A DNA stretch of 64,000 bases from Stomoxys calcitrans (taxonomy: Eukaryota; Arthropoda; Insecta; Diptera; Muscidae), in the NCBI RefSeq assembly GCF_963082655.1, contig NC_081555.1:22632643-22696642 (forward strand), in the 5' to 3' direction. Shown one piece after another: positions 53,016 to 64,000 of this stretch. A program made the position numbers and the translations under genes. A model generated the notes under the pieces. It ran no database searches. It saw only the letters and a program-made list of their open reading frames with translations, and was not told where the DNA came from. Within the stretch, counting starts at the first letter, position 1; each line of letters opens with the position of its first letter.

Positions 53016-53819
53016 TTTAATTACCAATTCCGTAGTAATTTTTAAGAAACATCTATTTGAACGACTATGAATTTAAAGGTGTCGATATAATTGTTTTTTT
53101 ATATTATTTATGAAAATTACAAAGTTACAACACAAAGTTATAGGGAATTAAAAATCATAGCTTTTAGAGTTATAAAAAAAACAACAACAAAAAAATTGAG
53201 AAAAAAAATTTATTTTAGAGTATAACAGAATTTATAAATGGTTAAGGGGTTGTTTGCATACAAACTCACGGTTTTAGACATTTCACCCCGAATGGGGATA
53301 TAAAATCCGTGCTCTTCTGCCAAATACCTTTCATTTGAGCCCCATATTGCCATGCTCGGTGGCCCCTCAAACACTTGACACTGAAAATATATCAAAGATT
53401 ATTGCTCTTCTCTAAGTATTCAGTAAAAGAGTACAGTTTGGAGGTTTTGGCGGTTGGGCATACCTCCAGACATTTAGTCCCGAAGTAAGATACCAATTCC
53501 GTGCTCTACTCCAAAAGACATTTTATTTAAGCCCCATATTGCCATGGTCGGCTTGGTGGTGGAGAGCCCACCAAACTCTTGGACCCCTATTTGGACATCA
53601 AATTTGTTTTTTACTCTCTAATGCCTTCTATTTGACTCCCATATTGTCATGATTGATCTATAAATCGCATTGGCGGGATTTTTGAGTTGGGGCGGTTCCC
53701 CGAGGCACCCCATTCCAATTTATTTTATCTTACAATAAGAGTGCAAACAATATTGAGTCGTCTCACCAATCTCCGAGATCTGGCGTTTTTGAAAATTAAG
53801 GTAATGGGAGGGCCTGCCC

Positions 53820-54600
53820 CTATAAAGGTGCAATTTTCATCCGATTGGTCTAAAATTTTGTACAATGATTTCGCTCATGACTTCCAACTAAATTTATTAA
53901 ATTTTGTTTTTTTTTCGGTCTGTTCATTGATATCAATCGATCTCCAGATTTTACTACTCATTTTCGTTTGAAATATAAGTGATAGGAAATTAACGATAGT
54001 ATCGATATTTATTATTGAAAATATCGAATGTTACGATAATCGATAGTTTGCCAGCTCAACTTTAAATGGGAGTTAAACTTCGTTTACACTGCTCGTCAGC
54101 TGATTTCATAAAGGGAAAACAGATGGTCGAGCCATTAAATCCTGATTTAAAGAGCAGTGTAAACGGAGTTTTATATCCTGTTCTGAAAAGAGCTGGCAAA
54201 ATATCGATGGCACTATCGATATTTTGTCTGAACATCGATTGATATTTTTCCTATTGATACTATCGGCAAAGTTAAATTTTTGCAAAATTGAACAGAAATA
54301 AGAGATCCGACACTAAATGTATTCTATAAGATACGTTGCGCCTATAGAGGGTTCAACTTTAAACCGATTGGGATACAATTTTGTACAATGATTTCTCTTA
54401 TGACTGCCAACTGACTTCATTAAACTTAGTAGTCTTCGGTCTGTGCATGAGATTGCTTCCTTATAAATTTATCTCCCGATTTTTACTTCACATTTTTGTT
54501 TGAAATGTAGGTGATTGGAAATAAACGATAGTATCGATATTATTAGAAACATCGAACATTTCGAATATTGCGATTATCGATAGTTTGCCATCTCTAGTTC
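53820..54600. repeat. ~520-bp-spaced duplicate flanking a foldback rich in atcgata
   Basis: 53820-54050 and 54338-54597 are diverged direct copies ('ttttgtacaatgattt', 'cgatagtatcgatatt', 'atcgatagtttgcca'). Between them 54068-54180 is a small MITE-like hairpin (aacttcgtttacactgctc / gagcagtgtaaacg). 54190-54275 is an inverted copy of the atcgata-rich end. Confidence 0.75.
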
Positions 54601-55915
54601 TGAACCGATATGGTTCAGTTCAAGTTGCTATAGTTTAAGTTAAAAAAAAACCTTCCTCTATACAAAATGATTTGGATGTGGATAACCTTTTAGCCATTAT
54701 TACAAACTGCATTACTAGTAATAATTGTTTGTCTTGCCTAAATGCCCGCTCATATTTACCACAAGATTGACAAGTTTGTTGTTAAATTTTGGCAACTTAT
54801 GATGTACGTTTTATAAATTTTTTGGCAAATGTAAAGGGCCCATAATATATAGTTTATTAGCTGTTGTATCCTTAAGAAGGGAGTGTATACGATTTTTTAT
54901 TAATAAAAGAAAAAAAAAAATACAAAAAAAAAAACAATAATTCTACACCAACAAAAAAAAAAATATTATAGAAATAAATGGACAAACATTTTAGGGCCTG
55001 ATTTATAAAATAAAAATATATTTTTAGTTATAAGGTAGATAATAAATTCGTACTTCATGCCGGATTCACTAATAGAAGGTTAGGTTACTTGCGAAAACAT
55101 AAAGTGGATAGGCCCCATGGACATCATTGAGGATGTCAAATATTGAAAATGTCATCAAATAGGAGAAAACGTAAAGAAAGAATGACAGTAAAAAGAGAAC
55201 AAGTTGACATCCTCAATGCCAAGTACTGCCAAAAATTAAAAAATAAATGTATGACGGCTGATCGCTTGGCTTAACCTTATGCAGTGAGTCCTGTACTTTA
55301 TGATTAAATTTTAAATTAAAAACTCCAAACAACCATTTTGAATTATATTATATATTCCTGAATGCGCCTATAGAAGGAAAACCTCATGGAGATTATAATT
55401 GCCTATACATGACGATTAAAAATTTCATAAATAAGAGAAACATAAACAATCAATGAAAGTAAACCAAGAAAAAGTTGACCACTTTAAATGCGAGTTATGT
55501 CAAAATTTAAAAAAGAATTCTAAATCAGCTCATTGCTTTTCGACGCTCTCTTTTAGCGTATCCTAATATAAGAGAGACCGAATTGAAATCGCAAGGTTTT
55601 TGCAATTTCGGGGAAATGAAATAGGTTTGATTTCTATATATGATATTTTTCTTATGGGTTATGTTCTTTAGGGCGATTTTTTTCAAATTAATATTGTCAA
55701 CTACTTATATTTACAAAAAAAGCATATTATCTAAATGTTTGAATAGTTCTTACAAAATTTTAAAATATTTTAATATTTTTTAAAAACGTGAATTGAAAAA
55801 GATAAATAAACTATTAAGATGAAGTATAAAAAAATGTGTTTTAATCAATTTTGCTTGAAATCTCATATATTTTGGAGGTGTTCATATGTGAAAACCTATT
55901 AAAAGTACTGCTATT
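54600..55915. other. AT-rich intergenic, with a diverged duplication at 55080-55265 / 55375-55550
   Basis: The two blocks share 'gataggcc/tatagaagg', 'aagagaac/ccaagaaaaagttgac' and 'gtcaaaatttaaaaaa' in order. The first carries a short inverted pair, attgaggatgtcaa / ttgacatcctcaat. No gene. Confidence 0.45.
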
Positions 55916-55917
55916 GG

Positions 55918-56055
55918 AGGCCACCGTGGTGTAAAGGTTGGCACGTCCGCCAATGATCCCTAATGCCTGTGTTCAAATCCCGGCGTAAACATTAGAAAAA
56001 ATTTCAGCGGTAATTATCCCCTTACTAATGCTGGGTATTTTAACACAGCTATATC
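55918..56055 (+). mobile_element. tRNA-derived SINE, 5' part
   Basis: 'ggccaccgtggtgtaaaggttggcacgtccgcc' carries the A-box-like head. 'gtgttcaaatcccggcg' is a good B-box match (GTTCAAATC). 'ttcagcggtaattatcccc.tactaatgctggg' follows. 56060-56765 has nothing recognised. Confidence 0.8.
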
Positions 56056-56767
56056 CATTTTGCCCGAAATGAGCCTCATCGCTGAACAGTGGATTTTGAT
56101 CGAACAGTTGTCACAGAGCACAAATTTCGAAAATAAATTTCAACGATTTTCAGTCGTTGCTCGTTTATGTGTTTCTCCATGATGAAATGACAGAATATGC
56201 TGAACACTTTTCACTTTCAAAAATGACGTACAATGAAGTACATAATTATTAGAGAGCGGATACATATGCCAATCCAAATATTTTTTTGAAAATCGGAAGA
56301 AGAATTTGAAAACGCAGACATTCGTTTCATTGAATGTAGGTTTAAAAAACGCTAAGAAATTGTTGAATATTTTATGCATATATTGCATATTTTTGCATAT
56401 TGTGCATATTGTGTATATATTTTGCATATCTTTCGAACATTTTTTGTCATATAAATAATTTTTTAATAAATTGATGTAAACTTTATGTTACACATTATTT
56501 TATTTGTAAAATTTCTTTAAGGGAAAAGTGTATGCGGTATACCTAAATGGACTCACCGGTCATTTTGACCCCCTGTATAAAATAGAACCAATGTTCGTAA
56601 ATCTTGTCAAAATACTTCTTAAACTGGTTTGGTCCACGTAGGTACAAATGTAAAAAATCATCGTCTTTCTAGTGTTAAACACTTAGGTAAACAAAACGAT
56701 TGCAAACCGCTTTGCCTTTGCTAAATAGTTTTACATAGTAGGTTTTGGTTTTCGTAGAAAAGAAAAA

Positions 56768-56822
56768 TAACTGGATAAATATATATGTATGTGTGTACAT
56801 ACATATATATATTTATCCAGTT
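56768..56822. repeat. Near-perfect AT-rich palindrome at the edge of a dispersed repeat
   Basis: 'aactggataaatatatatg' pairs with 'catatatatatttatccagtt' around a short 'tgtgtgta' centre; one AT dinucleotide is extra on the right arm. Confidence 0.9.
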
Positions 56823-57935
56823 TTTATACCCTCCACCATAGGATGGGGGGTATACAAATTTTGTCATTCTGTTTGTAACTACTCGAAATATTCGTCTGAG
56901 ACCCTATAAAGTATATATATTCATGATCGTCGCGACATTTTATGTCGATGTAGGCATGTCGGTCCGTCCGTCTGTCTGTCGAAAGCACGCTAATTTTCGA
57001 AGGAGTAAAGCTATCCGCTTGAAATTTTGCACAAATACTTTTTATTAGTGTAGGTCGGTTGGTATTGTAAATGGGCCATATCGGTTGATGTTTTGATATA
57101 GCTGCCATATAAACCGATCTTGGGTCTGGACTTCTTGAGCCTCTAGAGTGCGCAATTTTTATCCGATTGGAATGAAATTTTGCACGACATGTTTTGTTAT
57201 GATATCCAACAATTGTGACAAGTATGGTTCAAATCGGTCCATAACTTGATATAGCTGCCATATAAACCGATCTGGGGTCTTGATTTCTTGAGCCTCTAGA
57301 GTGCGCAATTTTTATCCGATTGGAATGAAATTTTGCACGACGTGTTTTGTTATGATATCCAACAACTGTGCCAAGTATGGTTCAAATCAGTCCATAACCT
57401 GATATAGCTGTCATATCAACAGATCTAGGGACTTGACTTCTTGAGCTTCTAGAGGGCGCAATTCCTATCCGATTTGGCTGAAATTTCGCATGACGTATTT
57501 TATTCTTACTTTCAACAACTGTGTCAAATAAGATTCAAATCGGTTCATAACCCGATATAGCTGCCATATAAACCGATCTGGGATTTTGACTTCTTGAGCC
57601 TCTACAGGTCGCAATTATTATCCGATTTGCCTGAAATTTTGTACGACGGATCCTCTCATGACCATTAACGTACGTGTTTATTATGGTCTGAATCGGTCTA
57701 TAGCCCGATACAGCTCTCTCTATTTTACTTCTTGAGCCCCCAAAGGGCGCAATTCTTATTCGAATTGGCTGACATTTTACACATATAATTTAATTCTGGT
57801 CCAAACCGGACCATATCTTGATATCGCTCTAATAGCAGAGCAAATATTTTCTTATATCCTTTTTTGCCTAAGAAGAGATGCCGGGAAAAGAACTCGAACT
57901 TAGCACGCCGAACTTAGCACGCTTTTACCTGTTTT
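56820..57935 (+). repeat. Longest copy of the dispersed repeat (about 1.1 kb)
   Basis: It begins 'tataccctccaccataggatggggg', passes 'cgtccgtctgtctgtcgaaagcacgc', then repeats a ~150-bp unit at least four times (tagctgccatataaaccgatct ... gacttcttgagcctctag ... caacaactgtg.caa). It ends 'cgaacttagcacgcttttacctg'. No protein-coding capacity. Confidence 0.88.
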
Positions 57936-58329
57936 TTCTTAAGTGTTTCTCAAATAGTTGCACACATTATGGTAGCATAGATTTTGTAGTTTGTTGTGGT
58001 GCAAGAAAAATTTTGAAATGGTTGGGAATTACTGGACAAATGATTATTCGAAACAAAATGACAAAATAAAGAAAGTTTATATAAAAAGAACAAATCTTGA
58101 TTGACATCAGTCTTGCAATTGAGAAGAACATATACGGTTGAAATTTTCGAAAATGCAAAAATAGTGCAAATTTAGTTAAAAAAATGGTGTCAAAAAATGT
58201 TAAATGATACGCCTTAGATGGAGACGAAGTTTTATGTGGTGTTTGCAAAAAAAAGGTTTGTAAAAAAATTTTTCAATCTCTTCTCTTTTATAGAATAATT
58301 ATATAGAATTTTATCTGAAAATTGAATTT

Positions 58330-58700
58330 AAGAATCTGATCAACTTAAATAATATGATCAGTTTATATGGGAGCTATATTAAGATATAGACCGATCTGAA
58401 CCATAATTGGCACAGATATCAAACACAACTCCTTGTGCCAATTTTCAGCGAAATCGGGAAATAAATACGGCGTTTAAATTTGGACCTAGTATTCTTAGAA
58501 TACACTTAGAGGAAAATGGGTTTAAGGAGCACATTTATATCCACAAAAGTACTTAGAACCGAAACCATTAAATCATTTAAGGTTGTACATTTTGCATATA
58601 TCAGATGTGACATCAAATTCGTTTCCTTACACCAAATAATGCCTAAATACAAATTTTGGTCAAAATCGGTCCATAAACAAAAAGTGCATATATATCCGCT
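58330..58700. repeat. Dispersed repeat-related fragment
   Basis: 'tttatatgggagctatattaagatatagaccgatctgaaccataattgg' and 'ggtcaaaatcggtccataaacaaaaagtg' are family phrases. The rest of 57936-58910 is AT-rich. Confidence 0.55.
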
Positions 58701-58913
58701 CTCTAATAATAATCAACCAGTGCTGCCACCCAAAAATTTGACACCTCAAAAAAAACTTTTGTTTATTAGGTATATAAATCATAAAAAATTGATAGAAAGT
58801 ATTTTTCGGTATATTGATTTATGAAAAAAGTAATGTATTTATATACAGGTTAAATATTTAATTTACTGAAATACACACATATACTCGTTATTATTATAAA
58901 CCCCTTGTCAAAT

Positions 58914-61900
58914 TTAGCATTTCTGGCGGGCACAACATTTGGGATACGGCTTGGAAGTATCTTGTGGAAAATATTTGCAGGGTTTTAGCGTATCTATTGG
59001 AGGGCAACTGCAATGAATAGAAAAAAGGTTTTTTTAAGATAAATATTTATTTAAAATATTATGACGTATGAACACATTATAATTTAAATCAAACATTTAA
59101 TCAAATTTTTTCCAAAAATTAGGTTTTCAAGAGAAAAAATAACAAACCATTTTTTTTTTGTTTTTTAAGTTTAGATGGAACCTTTTAAAATTTTTTGTTT
59201 TGTTGTTTTTTTTTTTTGAGTTTAAATGCAACCTTTTCTCCTATGTTTACGGCTATGGTTCAGTGAAGAAATTATGCCTAAAAGTTTGTAATATACCCGA
59301 AAATACCTGAAAATAATTTAAAAATTTGTTTGACATGGGTGCGTATGATACGCTTTGTTATTTATACACACATACGTCATACGCCACCTTGGTCACTCTT
59401 CTTCTATAGTGGATAACTACCTAGTTGCAAATCAATTGCCAAATCAAGGGTATTGCGAACTTTTGGACATTTTTTTTTCCACTGGACATTTCTTTTTCCA
59501 CTTTTGCTCATGACGTAATACTATTTTACGTCACACAGTGGGATTGAATCGAAAAAAAAACAAGTAAAAAATTTAACGTTTGAGAACGAGTAGCGATAAC
59601 TCTTTGAAATGTTGGATGGTTATAGCTGTGGTGTTAATGAGGTGAGGTTCTAGGTGGTCTGGGGGCCTCCTAGCAGTTACACAGTTAATTATTGAAAATA
59701 CAATTTCGATGATTACGCGCAGGGAGTTAATTTGGTCGGCACAAGAACGTCCTGGCCTTAAACATGCCTCTTCCTTCCTTTGCTGTAAAATGCAGGCAAA
59801 TTACGCTGCAGAAGAAGACTTGCCCTTCTTTGGGATTGGGACCATGATCATCTTCTTCCATTCCGTGCGGACAGCGTTTGTATTCCAGGCCTCCCTGGTT
59901 ATTGGGGCGATTGCTTGATCTATGGAATGTGCCCCATTCCGCTACAGTATAATAGGTATATCATCAGGGACGGCTGATTTGCCGCTTTTGAGTGAGATCA
60001 GAACGGCCTCAATTTCTTCGCAGGTGGGAGGGACTGTAGATATATCCCTGTGCGGGTTTCGGTGCACAGGGGGATTAAGAGGGAAGGAGATTACGTCCTC
60101 GGTTGCTGTTCCTTCGGAGCTGAAGAAACTGCGCCATCGCTCTAATTGCTGTTCGGGTGTTGTTAATTCCGAACCGTCCTCATATTTAATTATTGCCGTT
60201 GGCCTTATATTGTTGCTTATATCAGCGAACTAGGCGCTTGATCAGCGAGGCGAAGGCGCAACAATTAGTCTTGGCCCCGATTTTAGTTACACTTGATTTT
60301 GTCCCTAACAGAGCGTTGCGTAGACGTTTCCGGTATTTTATTCCTCTATAGTTTCGTTGCTAATCCATGGTTTTTGGGATCGTAGAGCAATGCCTATGAT
60401 ATAGGTACCCGTCTCAGTACATGCTGTTGTTACGTCAGCCCATGTAAGGATGTTATTTTGTAGTTTCTCCGTTGACGTTGTCTTGTAGTTTGTTTGAAGT
60501 TTGTGCTTTTTGTTTGAGTCATTTTCATGACGGCTGGGCGTAGACGTAGAGTGGCCACTAAGAGCGTGTGGTCACTATCGATGTAGGCTCCTCGTCAAGT
60601 ACGTGTTCGATTTGATTACGGTTGTTTCCATCTGGTGATTCCCAGGTATATTTGTATAAATTTTTATGGAGAATTTTGGGCCTCCAATAAAGAGCCGGTT
60701 TCTTGCGCAGAAATCAACCAATCTGCCGCCATTGTCATTCCTGGTATCGCCAAGTCCTTGCATTCCCATGATTGATTGTAAATTATTGTTGTTATTGCCC
60801 ACCTTGGCATTAAAATCTCCCATAACAAGTTTAATGTCTCATTTTGGTAGAGAGCGTGTCACTGCGTCGAGTTGGAAATGGAATTGATACTTTGTGTCGT
60901 CGTTATTGGGTTCGGTTGGCGCGAAGCATTGGAACTACGCACGGACATAACCCGATATAGCTCCCATATAAACCGATCTCACGATTAGATTTCTTATGGC
61001 TGATTTGGCTGAAATTTTCTACAACGGCTTTTCCCATGATTTTCATCTTACGCGTCAAATATAGTCTGAATCGGCCTTATACAGCTCCCATATAAACCGT
61101 TATCCCGATTTTGCTTTTTGAGCCCCTAAAGGGCGCACTTCTTACCCGAATGGATAATGGGCTGAAATTTTATACAATAACTTCTACTTCTATTCAATTA
61201 TGGTGCGAATGGACCATAACTTGATAAAGCTTCAATAGCATAGTAATTTTTACCCATTATCGTTTGTTTAACGGGCAAAGAACTCGATAAATGCGATCAA
61301 TGGTGGGGGTTTACATAAGAATTGGGCGGCCGAACTTAGCACGCTTAAAATTGATTAGCACGCAGGTTTAGTTCTTGAACGGGCCAAATCGGACAATATT
61401 TATATATAGCTGCCATATAGACCGATCTGGTGATTTAGGGTCTTAAGCACATAAAAGCCGCATTTTTTGTTCGATTTTCGGGCCATATTCACGTATAGCT
61501 GCCATATAGACCGATATGTCGATTTAGGGTCTTGAGCCTGTAGCAGGCGCATTTGTTACCTGAATTCGCTGAAATTCGGAACAGTAAGCTTTATTAGGCC
61601 CATCGATGTTCGATCTGAATATGGTCTTTATAGGGCCATAGTTACATATAGCTGCCATATAGACCGATATGTCAATTTAGGGCCTTGAGCCCGTAGCAGG
61701 CGCATTTGTTATCCCAATTCGTTGAAATTCGGAACAGTGAGCTTTATTAGGCCCATCGATATTTGATCTGAATATGGTCCATATCAGGCTATATTTACAT
61801 ATAGCTGCCATATAGACCGATATGCCGATTTAGGGTCTTAAACCCGTAGCACGCGCATTTGTTACCCGATTTCGTGAAAATTCGGAACAGTGAGTTTAAC

Positions 61901-63157
61901 TAGGAGCTTCGACATCTGACCGAATATGGTCCATTTGGGAACATATATGGATATAGTTGCCATACAGACCGATATGTCGATTTAGGGTCTTGAGCCCGTA
62001 GCAGGCGCATTTGTTACCCGAATTCGTTGAAATTCGGAACAGTAAGCTATATTAGGCCCATCGATATTCGATCTGAATATGGTCTTTATAGGGGCATATT
62101 TACATATAGCTGCCGTAAAGACCGATATGCCGATTTAGGGTCTTGAGCCAGTAGCAGGAGCATTTGTAACCGGATTTCGCTGAATTTTGAAACATTGAGA
62201 TTTACTAGGGGCTTCGACATCCCACTTGAATATGGTCCATATCGGAACATATGTGGATATAGTTGCCATATAGACCGATTCAGGGTCTTAAGTCTAGTAA
62301 CAGGCGCATTTATCACCCGATTTTGCTGAAAATTGCGATGGTAAGTTTTATTAGACCCATCGATATTCGAACCAAATATGGTCAGTTCGATCTGCCGATT
62401 TTGATTCTTAGGGCCATAACAGGCGTATTTATTACCCGATTTCGCCGAATTTGAGCAGTGTATATTAAGTGTATATTAAGGCTCCCGAAATCGGTTTCGA
62501 ATACGGTCTAGATCAGGCTATATTTAGATATAGCTGCTATATAGATTGAACTTCAGCTGCAGGGTCAAATGCTTTATTATTCGAATTGTGTGAAATTTGA
62601 AACAAACATCCGACTTGATTATGGTCCAGAACGGACAATATTTTTCTGAAAAATAAATTTTCATAAAACTTTTTGAAAAAAAAAAATTATATTACAAATT
62701 TTGACCAAATGACCAATAAATTATTTATTCTAAGAAAAGTAATTAAAAAATATTCCTTGGCACTTACTTGGAGTGTATCATTCCGTTTTTGCCAAAACAT
62801 TCATAAATTTCACATGTTCCTGGGGGTTGATATTTCTCACCTTGATCGAATGTCTTACCATTGACGGTACATTTATCAGCAGCTGTAGATGAAAAGACAG
62901 TGTGAGAGAGAGAGAGGGTAAGAATAAGTTAGACTATACAAATGATTTAAAGCCTATTTGAAATGAAATTCTTCAATTCGTTATGGTGAAATAAAAATAA
63001 AACTCTGAACCTTGGATTTATCATTGTTCCAGGGGAACAGTCTTAAAAATTCCATTATTTTTACAAATTGTTTCGATTTCTTTGGTAAATATTACGCCTT
63101 ACCTTGAGCAATGCCAATAATGGCAAAAATTACTGCAATTAAAGTGTAGAATTTCAT
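58914..63157 (-). CDS. Secreted single-domain von Willebrand factor C (SVWC) peptide, 8 cysteines
   Basis: Three exons: 63157-63103, 62882-62768 and 59007-58914, with donors GTAAGG and GTAAGT, acceptors CTACAG and TTGCAG, and phases 1 and 2. They encode 87 residues ending in TAA. Exon 1 is a signal peptide (MKFYTLIAVIFAIIGIAQ). The mature part has eight Cys: C near its start, then PPGTCEIYEC, then NCPPID and KPCKYF, and a final KCC plus a terminal C. That spacing is the SVWC fold of arthropods (Vago-like and related peptides), secreted to haemolymph and often induced by infection or nutritional stress; the specific role here is unknown. Family, signal peptide and intron phases agree, and nothing is broken. 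Intron 2 (3.76 kb) contains a LINE and tandem repeats. Each exon is too short to stand out as an isolated open frame. Confidence 0.88.
59640..60935 (-). mobile_element. RTE/CR1-like LINE, endonuclease and early RT, degenerate
   Basis: On the minus strand 60823-60575 encodes MGDFNAKVGNNNNN, GDTRNDNGGRLVDFCA and NRLFIGGPKF, the apurinic endonuclease blocks of a LINE. Downstream (lower coordinates) come 'YEDGSELTTPEQQLERWR', 'SLKSGKSAVPDDIP', 'REAWNTNAVRTEWKK' and 'LRPGRSCADQINSLRV', an RT start, with stops and shifts. It lies within SVWC intron 2. Confidence 0.82.
60940..61370 (+). repeat. Dispersed repeat copy, 3' half
   Basis: 'acccgatatagctcccatataaaccgatctc', 'gagcccctaaagggcgc' and terminus 'cggccgaacttagcacgctt'. 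Confidence 0.8.
61371..62650 (+). repeat. Tandem array of ~153-bp monomers
   Basis: 'atagctgccatatagaccgatatg' recurs at about 61495, 61648, 61800, 61957, 62105 and 62258. Each is followed by 'gatttagggtcttgagcccgtagcaggcgcatttgttacccgaattcg', 'gaaattcggaacag' and 'aggcccatcgatattcgat'. About eight units, decaying to the right. It is an expanded internal unit of the dispersed repeat family. Confidence 0.85.
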
Positions 63158-63159
63158 TT

Positions 63160-64000
63160 TGTCTCGAATGGACTTTTTCGTCTTGATGACTTGTATTCTC
63201 TTTGCCGTTTAAATATCAACTGATTATGGCTTAATTAAAAATATTCTAAATTTAGTGGTTTGGCTGTGCTTGTGAGATATTATGTGATGTTCTTAAGAGC
63301 ATCAAGTGGTACGTATATTAAATTTGATACACTCAAAAAAATTAAGGTACACTTTTTAGCAGAACTAAAAAATCAAATTCAAGTATCGGTTCAAGTGGGA
63401 CCAATATCTATTAGCGAAAATTAATGCGGAGAGGTTCTAATCATAGGGCATGCGTTCTTCTAGGTAGATTGCGAAGACAAGCTTATACATTATTAAGGCG
63501 GTAACCCATAGGCTTCTGCTACCTTATTATTCTTTAGACAGGTTAGTGCCTCGCTGATCTCATACGAAAACCAGCAGTTGGGAAAAATGTTATTTCCCTA
63601 ACCTTACCACACAATCTGTAGCTGTTGTCAGGAGGATATGCCTGTATCAAAGTCATCTGTTAAATGTTTAGTTCTTTAGTAGAATTTTTGGAGTTAATTA
63701 TAATTTCTATACATTTAATCACACTACCGTCTATCCATTTCTCTCTCCTTTCTATGGAATAGACGTTTCCCCATTCACTCTTTTTCCCTAGTCAACGTGG
63801 ACGTTGTTAATGTCTGCAGGTTTGATCTGTATGCCATTTTCTTGTCGTAACATGGTTGTCAGGCGAAGCCATGTGGTACCCAAGTTCTTCTTTCTCGCCA
63901 TTTTCCATGAAGTTATTATTATTAAAAATGCCTGCTACTTTCTCTCGTTCATATAAATGTTTATGGCAATTCAATTTTCTTTAAGTGTAACAAGTAATAG
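63160..64000. other. SVWC 5' flank and unassigned sequence
   Basis: 63160-63400 presumably holds the SVWC promoter. 63420-63900 has retroelement-like base composition but no block I can identify. No gene seen to the window end. Confidence 0.4.

Overview
The window looks like nuclear DNA of a calyptrate (muscid-like) fly. It is AT-rich, has intron-split genes with fly-type splice sites, and carries orthologues of the Drosophila kinesin-13 Klp10A, a CDK2AP1/DOC-1 protein, ABCF2 and a sisyphus/Myo10A-type myosin. Between the genes lie dense dispersed repeats that resemble those of Musca/Stomoxys-type genomes: tRNA-like SINEs, (CAA)n-tailed elements, a 'tatagctgccatataaaccg' repeat family, mariner MITEs, Penelope-like and I/RTE-like retroelements. 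The species assignment is an inference. No bacterial, plasmid or phage features were seen.

Layout. 1-1042 is a near-identical copy of 21509-22550. 1043-5181 holds two head-to-head copies of an unfamiliar gene encoding 20-residue tandem repeats; both copies share an in-frame amber codon. 6994-8779 (minus) is the MyTH4-FERM tail of a myosin XV/sisyphus gene, broken by several frameshifts and without upstream exons. 9364-9796 is an unplaced coding fragment. 12616-14350 (minus) is an intact ZAD/C2H2 zinc-finger gene. It is divergent from a plus-strand gene (14608-15856) in which a THAP-like N-terminus runs into the C-terminal ABC half of ABCF2. 16354-17955 (plus) is a four-exon MADF/BESS gene.

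22870-42275 (minus) is Klp10A: four coding exons, with a 14.7-kb first coding intron packed with transposon remnants. 42276-48803 is intergenic and repeat-rich. 48804-49694 (plus) is a single-exon CDK2AP1-like gene. 49700-64000 is mostly repeats, but hides a three-exon secreted SVWC (8-cysteine) gene at 58914-63157 whose second intron contains an RTE-like LINE and a 153-bp tandem array.

Reading together: the housekeeping genes (Klp10A for microtubule depolymerisation, CDK2AP1 for NuRD chromatin, ABCF2) and the putative transcription factors (ZAD, MADF, THAP-like) show no operon-like logic. The most informative structure is the 1-kb direct repeat. It is exactly what the junction of a 21.5-kb tandem duplication (1043-22550) would look like, although an assembly artefact is the main alternative. 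The fragmentary myosin and ABCF2 genes and two short exact copied patches (33 and 36 bp) fall inside that segment. Intron-exon boundaries were deduced by eye from GT/AG sites, frame and family conservation.
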